Below, piece after piece: positions 29,374 to 37,349 of a DNA stretch of 42,692 nucleotides (its first letter is position 1; the number at the start of each line of letters is the position of its first letter). A program made the position numbers and the translations under genes. The notes beneath the pieces are model-generated. The model searched no databases and was not told the DNA's origin. It saw only the letters and a list, made by a program, of their open reading frames with translations. Location of the stretch: NCBI GenBank assembly GCA_024684395.1, contig JAIKWY010000134.1, forward strand, positions 1 to 42,692. Direction: 5' to 3'. Source of the stretch: Oscillospiraceae bacterium (GTDB lineage Bacteria > Bacillota > Clostridia > Oscillospirales > Ruminococcaceae).

Positions 29374-30933
29374 ATGAGAGAAAAGCAAAAGAACGTGCCG
29401 AAAAAACTGCTGGCGATCATCATGGTCATATTCCTTTTGACGATGTGTTCGTTGGCTGTCCGGGCAGCCGCAGAGGAGCCTGCTGCGCAGGATGAGCTCG
29501 CCTTCCTGTCAGAAAAAGGCACTCGCATCGGCGTAGGCAGCGGCAGTATCCAGGAAGTTTTGGTCAACGAACTGTATCCGGATGCGGATATCTATTACTA
29601 TGACAAGTTCCAGGGCTATATCGCACTCGAACAGGGCAAGCTGGACGCCTATATCTATGACAAGAAGCAGATGGAGCTTGCCGTGAAGAACGGTCAGAAG
29701 GGCGTCAGGGTGCTCGATTCCACGATCGGTGACCCGATCCGCATCGCACTCGGCATCTCCAAGACCTCCGCCATCCCGGATCTCGAAGCACAGGTCAACC
29801 GCTTCATCGAGACAGCGCAGGCGGACGGAACGATGGACGAGCTCTATGACCGCTGGATCAACAAGGGCGATTTCACGATGCCGGAGATCGAGCGTCCCGC
29901 CTCGCCGAAGTACCATCTGACGGTGGGCACGACCGGCGACGTGGAGCCGTACAGCTTCTACCAGGGCGAGACACTGACCGGCTTCGACATCGAGCTGATG
30001 TACCGCCTTGCGGCATGGCTCGATGCCGACATCGACTTCCAGGTATTCTCGTGGGATTCGATCGTGCCGGGGCTCCAGTCGGGAAAAGCGGACATCATCG
30101 CATCCAACTTGCAGATCTCGCCGGAGCGTGCTGCCGAGATCACCTTCTCCACGCCGCTCTACGAGGAAAAGAACGGCATCATGGTACGTGACGAGTTCGG
30201 AGCGTCCAGAGAATCCTTCCTGAGCGCCCTGTCGAGCAGCTTTGAAAAGACCTTCATCCGTGAGGATCGCTACAAGCTGTTCCTCTCCGGTATCTTCACG
30301 ACGCTGCTCATCACCGTGCTCTCCATCCTGTTCGGCACGGCGCTCGGCTTCCTCGTCTATATGGCGTGCCGGAACGGCAACAAGGCCGCCAACTTCATCG
30401 CACGCATCTTTGTATGGCTCATTCAGGGAATGCCGGTCGTGGTGCTGCTGATGATCCTGTATTATGTCATCTTCTCGGATGCCAACATCAGCGGTACGGC
30501 GGTGGCGATCGTTTCCTTCACGCTCGTGTTCGGCGCCGGCGTCTTCGGTATGCTCACGACCAGTGTCGGAGCGATCGACAAGGGGCAGACAGAAGCTGCC
30601 TATGCGCTGGGCTACAGTGACCTGCGCACCTTCTTCCGCATCATCCTCCCGCAGGCGGTGCCGCATTTCCTGCCCTCCTACAAGGGCGAGATCATCGGAC
30701 TCATCAAGGCGACCTCCATCGTGGGCTATATCGCCGTGCAGGATCTGACCAAGATGGGCGACATCATCAGAGGCAGAACCTACGAGGCATTCTTCCCGCT
30801 GATCGCCGTGGCAGTGATCTATTTCATTCTGGGCGGTCTGCTGACCTTTATCGTAGACCGCATCGAGATCGGTACAGATCCGAAGCGCCGCAAGAAAGAG
30901 CGCATCCTGAAGGGGGTAAAGACAAATGATTGA
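29374..30933 (+). CDS. Amino-acid-type ABC importer: lobe-swapped binding domain fused to permease
   Basis: A 519-residue fusion. After a signal/anchor segment (about 10-32), residues about 47-165 look like the second lobe of a family 3 solute-binding protein, from KGTRIGVGSGSIQEVL to ADGTMDELYDRWI. Residues about 178-275 look like the first lobe: LTVGTTGDVEPYSFY, GFDIELMYRLA and LQISPERAAEITFSTP. The lobes are therefore in reverse order. The permease domain (about 300-500) has five hydrophobic segments and the EAA loop EAAYALGYSDLRTFFRIILP that contacts the ATPase. The predicted substrate class is a polar amino acid. The ribosome binding site (AAGGA, distant) is weak. Its ATPase overlaps by 8 nt. 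Confidence 0.88.
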   Translation: MREKQKNVPKKLLAIIMVIFLLTMCSLAVRAAAEEPAAQDELAFLSEKGTRIGVGSGSIQEVLVNELYPDADIYYYDKFQGYIALEQGKLDAYIYDKKQMELAVKNGQKGVRVLDSTIGDPIRIALGISKTSAIPDLEAQVNRFIETAQADGTMDELYDRWINKGDFTMPEIERPASPKYHLTVGTTGDVEPYSFYQGETLTGFDIELMYRLAAWLDADIDFQVFSWDSIVPGLQSGKADIIASNLQISPERAAEITFSTPLYEEKNGIMVRDEFGASRESFLSALSSSFEKTFIREDRYKLFLSGIFTTLLITVLSILFGTALGFLVYMACRNGNKAANFIARIFVWLIQGMPVVVLLMILYYVIFSDANISGTAVAIVSFTLVFGAGVFGMLTTSVGAIDKGQTEAAYALGYSDLRTFFRIILPQAVPHFLPSYKGEIIGLIKATSIVGYIAVQDLTKMGDIIRGRTYEAFFPLIAVAVIYFILGGLLTFIVDRIEIGTDPKRRKKERILKGVKTND

Positions 30934-32014
30934 GCTCCGACACCTGAAAAAAGAATATGACATCGTGACACCGCTGAAGGATGTTTCCGTGACGATCAAT
31001 GACGGCGACGTCATCTCGATCATCGGTCCCTCCGGCACGGGCAAGTCCACGCTGATCCGCTGCATCAACCTGCTCGAAAAGCCGACCTCCGGTCAGATCC
31101 TTCTGAACGGCGAGGACATCACGGCAAGGGGCTACGACATCAAGAAGGCTCGCCGCAAGATGGGCATGGTATTCCAGTCCTTCAACCTGTTCGGGCATCT
31201 GACGGTCATCGAGAACATCATGCTGGCACCGATGGATCTGCTGCACAAGGGCAAGCAGGAGACCTATGACAAGGGCATGGAGCTGCTGCACAGGGTCGGT
31301 CTGGCGGAGAAGGCGCTGTCCTATCCCGATGAGCTGTCCGGCGGTCAGAAGCAGAGAGTGGCGATTGCAAGAACGCTCTGCATGGATCCCGAGGTGATCC
31401 TCCTCGACGAGCCGACCAGTGCGCTCGATCCTACGATGGTATCGGAGGTACAGGCGGTCATCAAGGATCTCTCCAGGAGCGGCAAGACGATGATGATCGT
31501 CACCCATGAGATGAACTTCGCACGTTCGATCTCCAACCGGGTATTCTACATGGACGACGGCGGCATCTATGAGGACGGCACGCCGGAGCAGATCTTTGAA
31601 GATCCGCAGAAGGAGCGCACCAAGCGGTTCATCCGGAAGCTGAAAGTCTTTGAGAAGGACATCGTGGGTGCGAACTATGACTTCATCGTATTCGACAGCG
31701 AGCTGGAAAAGTATCTCCAGATGAACGATGTGGCGCCTGCCACGAAGTACCGCATCCGGCTTGTCATCGAGGAGCTGACCCGCCAGATCCTGTTCCCGGT
31801 GCTCCCCGATCCGCAGATCCATGTGGTCACGGAATACTCCATCATAGACGGGAGCTGTGAGATCACAGTGATCTATGCCGGCAAACAATTCGACATCAAC
31901 GATACCGCCAACGAGCTTTCCCTGAACCTGCTGAAAAAGACTACCGATTCCATCCGGTACAGCTATGCGGAAGGCGAGGAAAGACCCAATCGTGTCGAGA
32001 TCAGGCTGAATTGA
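30926..32014 (+). CDS. ABC ATPase (GlnQ type) with a C-terminal degenerate GHKL domain
   Basis: A 362-residue protein, against about 240 for a normal polar amino-acid ATPase. Residues 1-240 are canonical: Walker A GPSGTGKST (34-42), LSGGQ (137-141), Walker B VILLDE (157-162) and the H-loop His194. The extra ~120 residues align by eye with the GHKL domain ending the next protein: LVIEELTRQI against LFVEELAGNI, an FDI/FDP strand, and SLNLLKKTTDSIRY against GIRLVMKLAKDIRY. Here the N-box Asn and the G1 Asp are lost, so it probably does not hydrolyse ATP and may act as a binding or sensing domain. The upstream overlap implies assembly with the permease fusion. Confidence 0.85.
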   Translation: MIELRHLKKEYDIVTPLKDVSVTINDGDVISIIGPSGTGKSTLIRCINLLEKPTSGQILLNGEDITARGYDIKKARRKMGMVFQSFNLFGHLTVIENIMLAPMDLLHKGKQETYDKGMELLHRVGLAEKALSYPDELSGGQKQRVAIARTLCMDPEVILLDEPTSALDPTMVSEVQAVIKDLSRSGKTMMIVTHEMNFARSISNRVFYMDDGGIYEDGTPEQIFEDPQKERTKRFIRKLKVFEKDIVGANYDFIVFDSELEKYLQMNDVAPATKYRIRLVIEELTRQILFPVLPDPQIHVVTEYSIIDGSCEITVIYAGKQFDINDTANELSLNLLKKTTDSIRYSYAEGEERPNRVEIRLN

Positions 32015-32041
32015 CAGCTGCATGGCATGAAGGAGAAAACT

Positions 32042-33826
32042 ATGCAAGAAAAGAAAAAAGGGCAGGATATCGTAACCAATATGTTTTTACCGGCTGCCAT
32101 CGTGATGATCTTCACGCAGATGACCGGTGTGGTCGCCAATATCATCGACGGCGTTGTGACGAGCCGCTTCCTGGGACCGGATGCCTACTCGTCCGTCTCC
32201 CTTCTGGGACCGATGGTCAATATCATCCTCCTGCTGGCGAGCTTTATTTCCATCGGCGGACAGATCGTGTGCTCCCGGAAGATCGGCACGGGCGAACGTG
32301 ACGAGGCAAATGCGATCTTTACATTTTCCGTGATCTTCGGCATCGGCGTGGCTGCGCTGTTTGTGGTGCTGAGCCTGACCGCTCCCAGCATCCTGTTCCG
32401 GATCTGCGGCGTTTCGCTCGACAAGCGTCCGGAGCTGTACGAGTACATGCTGGAATACCTCAGAGGCTATCTGATCGGCATCCCCGCCGTGATCCTGGTG
32501 CAGATCCTGAGCCCGTACCTGGTCATGGACAACGGCAAACCGCTGGTCTCTGTCTCGGCGGGTATCCTCTGCGTGACTGACGTAGCCGGCGACCTGCTGA
32601 ATGCATGGGTATTCCACGGCGGTCTGTTCGGTATGGGACTTGCCACGACGGTCTCTGTGATCCTCCAGCTGCTGGTGCTCTGCATCCACTTCCTGACGAA
32701 GAAGGGGTATTTCCGCTTCTCGCTGAAAGCGCTGACGAAGAACAATCTGATCGACGCTGCCAAAAACGGCTCGCTTTCCTTTGTGAAGAAGCTGGCGACG
32801 ATCGTCCGTGACATCGCCACCAACCGGATCAACCTGCTCATCGCTGTCAGCACGGCAGCGGTCGCAGCCAAGGGTATGCAGAGCGATATCAACATGCTGA
32901 TGTTCTGCTTCAGCATCGGCATCGGAAGAACGCTGCTGACGATCTCGGCGATGTATTACGGCGCATCCGACAAGGAGGGGCTGAAACGGGTATTTGGCTA
33001 TGCCATGAAGCTCTGCGTCATCATCACGACCGTGGTCGGCGCCATCCTGTTCGTTGTGGCACCGCTGATCTCCTCGATCTATACGGACGATCCGGAGGTC
33101 ATCGAGCTGTCCGTATTCAGTATCCGCTGCCTGGCGCTCGGGCTCGGGCTCGATGCCATCACCGAGGCGTTCCAGGACTATCTGCAGGGCATCCAGAACC
33201 GCAAGATGGTCAACATCCTGTGCTTTGCAGAGCGTCTCTTCGTGCCTGTTGCCACAACGCTCGTCCTGGGGTCGCTGTTCGGCACCAAGGGCATCATGGC
33301 ATCGGTGGCTGTGGGCAAGGCGCTCCTGCTGCTGCTCCTGTTCCTCTACCTCTGCATCCGCTGCAAGGGCATCCCGCATAAGATCGAGGATTACATGTTC
33401 CTGCCCAAGGGCTTCGGCGGAAGCGCTGAGGACAATCTCAACGAACATATCTCGTCGATGGAGGACGTGATGCGTGTGAGCCGGGAGGCATTTGACTTCT
33501 GCCGTGCGCACAATGTGGACGAACGGCATTCCAATCATATGGCACTGTTCGTGGAGGAGCTTGCCGGCAATATCGTGACCCACGGAAAGCCCCGGAAAAA
33601 AGGCGGTGCCTGTGCGGATTACAGGCTCTTTGCCGACAACGGCAAGATCTGTCTCAGCCTGCGGGATTACTGCGAGGCATTTGATCCGATGATGTATTTT
33701 GAACTGCACAAGGACGATGCGGATGAAAAAAGCCTTGGCATCCGTCTCGTGATGAAGCTCGCCAAGGATATCCGGTATGTCAATACATTCAATAGCAATT
33801 GTCTGATGATCTATATGGAGGTGTGA
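32042..33826 (+). CDS. MATE-type transporter with a C-terminal GHKL (RsbW-like) domain
   Basis: A 594-residue fusion. Residues about 15-445 form a MATE transporter with some 12 hydrophobic segments. After a linker, residues about 465-594 are a GHKL ATPase domain of the RsbW/SpoIIAB type: N-box MALFVEELAGNIVTHG (near 500-515), a G1-like LRDYCEAFDP (near 540) and a G2-like SLGIRLVMKLAKDIRY (near 563). The start is ATG 32042, because AAGGAG lies 6 nt before it; an in-frame ATG at 32027 has none. RsbW-type domains are Ser kinases and anti-sigma factors that act on STAS proteins, and the next gene encodes a STAS domain. This links transporter state to a signalling partner by inference. Confidence 0.87.
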   Translation: MQEKKKGQDIVTNMFLPAAIVMIFTQMTGVVANIIDGVVTSRFLGPDAYSSVSLLGPMVNIILLLASFISIGGQIVCSRKIGTGERDEANAIFTFSVIFGIGVAALFVVLSLTAPSILFRICGVSLDKRPELYEYMLEYLRGYLIGIPAVILVQILSPYLVMDNGKPLVSVSAGILCVTDVAGDLLNAWVFHGGLFGMGLATTVSVILQLLVLCIHFLTKKGYFRFSLKALTKNNLIDAAKNGSLSFVKKLATIVRDIATNRINLLIAVSTAAVAAKGMQSDINMLMFCFSIGIGRTLLTISAMYYGASDKEGLKRVFGYAMKLCVIITTVVGAILFVVAPLISSIYTDDPEVIELSVFSIRCLALGLGLDAITEAFQDYLQGIQNRKMVNILCFAERLFVPVATTLVLGSLFGTKGIMASVAVGKALLLLLLFLYLCIRCKGIPHKIEDYMFLPKGFGGSAEDNLNEHISSMEDVMRVSREAFDFCRAHNVDERHSNHMALFVEELAGNIVTHGKPRKKGGACADYRLFADNGKICLSLRDYCEAFDPMMYFELHKDDADEKSLGIRLVMKLAKDIRYVNTFNSNCLMIYMEV

Positions 33827-33830
33827 TATT

Positions 33831-35012
33831 ATGCGTACAAAGATGGAAAATGACCGTGTGATCGTGTATTTCGAGGGGCGGATCGACTCCTCAAATTCCC
33901 CTGCGGTCGGACAGGAACTGAGTGAGATCGCAGCGGCGGCAGAAGGCAGAAAGATCGTGATCGACGCCGAGCAGCTGCAATACATTTCCAGTGCCGGGCT
34001 CCGTGTGCTTTTGCAGCTTTTGAAGAAGCAGGGCGGTTTAGAGATGCTGAACGTCTCTCTGGAGATCTATGAGATCCTGGAGATGACAGGGTTCACCGAT
34101 CTGTTGCAGGTCACGAAGCGGATGCGGAAGTTCAGCGTCGAGGGCTGCGAACTGGTGGGAAAGGGTGCGGTCGGCACTGTTTACCGTGTGGACGATGACA
34201 CGATCGTCAAGGTATACGAGACCCCCGACAGCCTGCCGATGATCGAGAACGAGCAGAAAAGAGCAAAGCAGGCGTTCCTGAAAGGCATCCCCACGGCGAT
34301 CTCCTATGATGTGGTGAAGGTGGGGGATCAATACGGCTCTGTCTTCGAGATGATCAAAGCCAAGACCTTCAACCAGCTGCTCATTGAGTCGCCGGAGAAC
34401 ATCGACGATATCATGCACCGGTACATCCGGTTCATCAAGCAGATCCACGGGGTCGAAGCGGATCCCGGCGAGCTGCCGGACGCCAAGAGCGTGTACCTCG
34501 AATATCTGGATCTGCTCAGGGACATCCTCGGCGAGGCGATGTGTTCCCGGCTGCGTGAGTTGTTTGACGCTATGGGGGATGACCTGCACATCGTCCACGG
34601 CGACTTGCAGATGAAGAACGTCATGCTCAGCGGGGATGATCCGCTGCTCATCGACATGGATACGCTCAGCGTCGGCGACCCGGTATTCGACCTGACGGGG
34701 CTCTGTGTCACCTACCAGCTCTACAACGAGGATGAGCCGGAAAATGCACAGTCGTTCCTCGGCATCACCAACGATATGGCGAACTACATCTGGAAGAGCA
34801 TCATGGCGCTCTATTTCGAGGGACAGGATGCTGCACAGATCGCAAAGACGGAGGATACGATCCGTGTCGTGGCATCGGTACGGTTCCTGTACCTTGTCGC
34901 CATTCTCGACATCACCAAACCGGAGCTGAAACAGATCCGGATCGACCGTACACTTGCGCATCTGCGTGAGCTGATCGGGCGTGTGGACCATCTGGAAGTC
35001 GGCACAAAATAA
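33831..35012 (+). CDS. STAS domain fused to an APH-like kinase
   Basis: A 393-residue fusion. Residues 1-100 are a STAS domain of the anti-sigma-factor-antagonist type: VIVYFEGRIDSSNS, then YISSAGLRVLL, with Ser54 at the position phosphorylated in SpoIIAA/RsbV. Residues about 110-390 are a kinase-like domain with a Gly-rich loop GKGAVGTVYRV, a Lys in TIVKVYE, the catalytic HGDLQMKNVML and the metal motif LIDMDTL. This resembles aminoglycoside/choline-type phosphotransferases. GGAGG precedes the ATG, 4 nt after the MATE-GHKL gene. The natural model is that the GHKL domain upstream binds or phosphorylates the STAS domain. The kinase substrate is unknown. Confidence 0.87.
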   Translation: MRTKMENDRVIVYFEGRIDSSNSPAVGQELSEIAAAAEGRKIVIDAEQLQYISSAGLRVLLQLLKKQGGLEMLNVSLEIYEILEMTGFTDLLQVTKRMRKFSVEGCELVGKGAVGTVYRVDDDTIVKVYETPDSLPMIENEQKRAKQAFLKGIPTAISYDVVKVGDQYGSVFEMIKAKTFNQLLIESPENIDDIMHRYIRFIKQIHGVEADPGELPDAKSVYLEYLDLLRDILGEAMCSRLRELFDAMGDDLHIVHGDLQMKNVMLSGDDPLLIDMDTLSVGDPVFDLTGLCVTYQLYNEDEPENAQSFLGITNDMANYIWKSIMALYFEGQDAAQIAKTEDTIRVVASVRFLYLVAILDITKPELKQIRIDRTLAHLRELIGRVDHLEVGTK

Positions 35013-35035
35013 CGTGATCCTGACTGGAGGAAAAA

Positions 35036-35896
35036 ATGGACGATTATCTGCTTGAAAAGAAACTGAAGGAAACATCTCCCGAGCTGAACAAGCGAGTTGC
35101 CGACAGCGTTGTCGTGCTGAAAGAGATGCTGGATTCCTTCCTGTCGTGGTTCCCGGATTTTACCGACCACTCCTTGCTGCACAGCATGGATGTGCTGTTC
35201 TTTGCCAACAATCTGCTCGGAAAGCAGGTCGATCAGCTGAGCAGTGCCGAATGCTATGTGCTGATCATGTCGTGCTATCTGCATGACATCGGCATGGGAC
35301 TGAGCCAGAAGGAATTTGATACATTCATCCGGCACATTGATCTGACCGGATACCGCAAGAAGCGCCCCAATGCCGACACCCCGAGAATGATCCGTGATCT
35401 GCACAACGAGCTCAGCGGTCTGTTCATCCGGAAGTATGCCAATATGTTCGACATTCCCTCGGAGGACATCACCTTTGCCATCGTGCAGGTCAGCCGGGGA
35501 CACCGCAAAACGGATCTGCTCGATGAGAAGGAGTATCCGGACATCATGACGTCCTACGGCGTGATCCGGACGGCGTATCTTGCAGCGATCCTGCGGCTGG
35601 CGGACGAGATCGACGTGGGCGCAGAGCGAAACTCCGAGCTGCTGTTCGACACCTCCAAGCTGACAAAGCAGGTGGATATCGACGCCTTCGGCACACACGA
35701 ATCCATTCGGGAAGTGATCCTGACGGACGATGCGATCATCCTGCGTGCAAAGCCCAAGGAGCCACGCTTTGTGCCGCTGATCGAGGAGCTTGCCGGAAAG
35801 ATCCAGGAAACGCTTGACTATTGCAGCGCCGCCGCAGAACAGCGCTCTGATCTTCGCATCACGCAGCAGCGTGTCGAGATCGAGTGGGAAGAATGA
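35036..35896 (+). CDS. HD-domain protein (HD-CE-like)
   Basis: A 286-residue protein with HD-superfamily metal motifs in order: DHSLLHSMDV (His45/His49), CYLHDIGMGL (the His-Asp pair near 82-83), VSRGHRKTD and AAILRLADEID. The pattern resembles the HD-CE group found with Hsp90-like GHKL ATPases, including ones in conflict systems, rather than GTP/ppGpp or c-di-GMP HD-GYP enzymes. It is probably a metal-dependent phosphohydrolase; the substrate is unknown. It is the last gene of the five-gene unit, 23 nt after the STAS-kinase gene, and a strong bidirectional terminator follows. GGAGG precedes the ATG. Confidence 0.85.
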   Translation: MDDYLLEKKLKETSPELNKRVADSVVVLKEMLDSFLSWFPDFTDHSLLHSMDVLFFANNLLGKQVDQLSSAECYVLIMSCYLHDIGMGLSQKEFDTFIRHIDLTGYRKKRPNADTPRMIRDLHNELSGLFIRKYANMFDIPSEDITFAIVQVSRGHRKTDLLDEKEYPDIMTSYGVIRTAYLAAILRLADEIDVGAERNSELLFDTSKLTKQVDIDAFGTHESIREVILTDDAIILRAKPKEPRFVPLIEELAGKIQETLDYCSAAAEQRSDLRITQQRVEIEWEE

Positions 35897-35927
35897 GCGG
35901 GAGGCTCTGACAACGCAAACAGACATG

Positions 35928-35963
35928 AAAATCGGTCAGTCCTGCAAGGCTGACCGATTTTAT
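35928..35963. terminator. Bidirectional terminator between the five-gene unit and hup
   Basis: AAAATCGGTCAG (35928-35939) and CTGACCGATTTT (35950-35961), perfect 12-bp stem, 10-nt loop. Terminal A and T runs make it work in both directions. Confidence 0.9.
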
Positions 35964-35983
35964 TGAATTACAATAGATGCACA

Positions 35984-36013
35984 AGATCCCCCGTGCAGAC
36001 GCACAGGGGATCT
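35984..36013 (-). terminator. Additional hairpin after hup
   Basis: AGATCCCC/GGGGATCT with inner GTGC/GCAC. It is 10 bp past the hup stop; on the minus strand the U-tract is poor, and the bidirectional terminator follows. Confidence 0.55.
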
Positions 36014-36022
36014 GTCGTAGCA

Positions 36023-36337
36023 TTACTTTGCCTTCTTGGACTTCTTGGCTTTCTTAGCGGGCTTGGTGTTGACCTTCTCCTTCAGAGCCTTGCCTGCCTT
36101 AAACTTCACCTGGGTAGATGCTGCGATCTTGATCTCTTCGTGGGTACGGGGATTCTTACCCACACGAGCGGCTCTCTCGCCTGTCTCAAACGTACCGAAG
36201 CCGATCAGCTGCACCTTTTCCTTCTTCTGGAGCGCATCGGATACAACGCCCACAAAGGACTTCAGCGCCGCATCCACGTCCTTCTTGGAAAGACCGGATT
36301 CCTTAGCGATCGCATCAATGAGTTCTGACTTATTCAT
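36023..36337 (-). CDS. hup: HU-family DNA-binding protein with a Lys-rich tail
   Basis: A nucleoid protein that bends and wraps DNA. The 104-residue product starts MNKSELIDAIAKESGLSKKD and has the standard HU body with GFGTFETGERAARVGKNP, where the DNA-intercalating arm lies. After the usual ~90 residues it has a C-terminal extension KPAKKAKKSKKAK, a basic tail like that of some clostridial and actinobacterial HU proteins. GGGAGG precedes the ATG, and a perfect consensus promoter lies upstream. It is single-gene, flanked by terminators. Confidence 0.96.
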   Translation of the reverse strand: MNKSELIDAIAKESGLSKKDVDAALKSFVGVVSDALQKKEKVQLIGFGTFETGERAARVGKNPRTHEEIKIAASTQVKFKAGKALKEKVNTKPAKKAKKSKKAK

Positions 36338-36381
36338 AACAACATTCCTCCCTTTAATGGTTTGGCAGATTACGCATTTGC

Positions 36382-36419
36382 GTTGTACTTATTATACAAC
36401 ATTACAAACGATTTGTCAA
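36382..36419 (-). promoter_or_regulatory. hup promoter with overlapping inverted repeat
   Basis: Perfect TTGACA (36419-36414), 17 bp, TATAAT (36396-36391) on the minus strand. GTTGTA (36382-36387) and TACAAC (36395-36400) form an inverted repeat across the -10, a possible operator. An A-rich stretch lies upstream of the -35. Confidence 0.85.
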
Positions 36420-36477
36420 GGGTTTATGTATAAAAAAGTGATTAAAAAACGAAAGAAGTTGTATTTTAGACATTTGA

Positions 36478-36511
36478 AAGGCGCCGGGACCCGCACAGCG
36501 CCTTGCTTTTC
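36478..36511 (+). terminator. Terminator-like hairpin without an assigned gene
   Basis: AAGGCGC (36478-36484), GCGCCTT (36498-36504), then GCTTTTCT. It is oriented rightward, in the gap between divergent hup and the membrane-protein gene. No rightward gene or promoter upstream of it was found. The remaining gap (36338-36746) otherwise holds only the two promoters listed. Confidence 0.4.
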
Positions 36512-36657
36512 TCCCCTGCCGGGCCACACAGCCATGCCGGATACGGCGAAATATAGCGGTTTTCGCGATCTTTTCAAGAAGAAGAGCATCCGACTGAAAT
36601 TCCCGCAGCACAGACAGGCGCTCTGCCGCTTTTTCTGACAGATTGACAAATTGGCAA

Positions 36658-36686
36658 TTGATTTTGACCGCTTTACATGGTATACT
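36658..36686 (+). promoter_or_regulatory. Promoter of the truncated membrane-protein gene
   Basis: TTGATT (36658-36663), 17 bp, TATACT (36681-36686) with TGG before the -10. An overlapping alternative is TTGACC (36664-36669), 16 bp, TATACT (36686-36691). Confidence 0.6.
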
Positions 36687-36746
36687 ATACTTATAATAGA
36701 AAAAAATGTCTGACGGCGTTCAGGCTTATCCTATCGGAGGAACTTT

Positions 36747-37349
36747 ATGGAAAAATATATCTATCTGGCTCTGACCCTCAGCGCCGCTGTGGGGTTCGGG
36801 TATGGGCTGTACCGGTTTTTCCGGCAAAGATCGGCGATGTATATCAAAATGATCGTGTTCGGCATCGGCTGTGCGATGCTCGGGCGGCTGTTCGAGACGC
36901 TCCAGCTCTTTGCCAACGGGCAGATCCAGACCGGCTTTCATGTCGGCGTGCTCGGCGTTGTGGGGAGCTTTCTGTTCTTCTTCACGGCGAATTACGGACA
37001 GATGGACTCGCTCGTGGACGACAAGACAACGGCATTCCGGAAGTACCGGCTGATCGCACTGGCTGCACCTGCCTGCATCATGCTCCTGTACCTGTTCTAT
37101 TTCCTGAAAGTCGGGATGGGGCAGGCTGCGGTCGTCCGGGGGATCGAAACGCTGATCATTTCACAGGCTGCCTACTATCACCTCAAGCACCTCATCATGC
37201 CGGATGTGGACTACGGCGTGATCCGGTCACTTCGGCTGTATAATCTGCTGGCACTGGGCTACAGCTTTCCTATGGGGAGAACGAAGAGTTCTCCATCATC
37301 CCCTGCAACACGGGCGGCGGTGCTGTCGATGACAGCGGGATCGGTGTGA
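36747..37349 (+). CDS. Truncated multi-pass membrane protein
   Basis: An open frame of 200 codons with five or six hydrophobic segments up to about residue 173 (MEKYIYLALTLSAAVGFGYG at the start, then LGVVGSFLFFFTANYGQMDS). After LLALGYS the reading continues as low-complexity sequence (MGRTKSSPSSPATRAAVLSM) that is merely the wrong frame of the adjoining lectin-like pseudogene. The true C-terminal part thus appears to be lost at about 37266. GGAGG precedes the ATG, and the promoter looks intact, so a truncated product may be made. I do not recognise the family. It was probably a partner of the response regulator whose 3' end lies at 38604-39158. Confidence 0.6.
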   Translation: MEKYIYLALTLSAAVGFGYGLYRFFRQRSAMYIKMIVFGIGCAMLGRLFETLQLFANGQIQTGFHVGVLGVVGSFLFFFTANYGQMDSLVDDKTTAFRKYRLIALAAPACIMLLYLFYFLKVGMGQAAVVRGIETLIISQAAYYHLKHLIMPDVDYGVIRSLRLYNLLALGYSFPMGRTKSSPSSPATRAAVLSMTAGSV

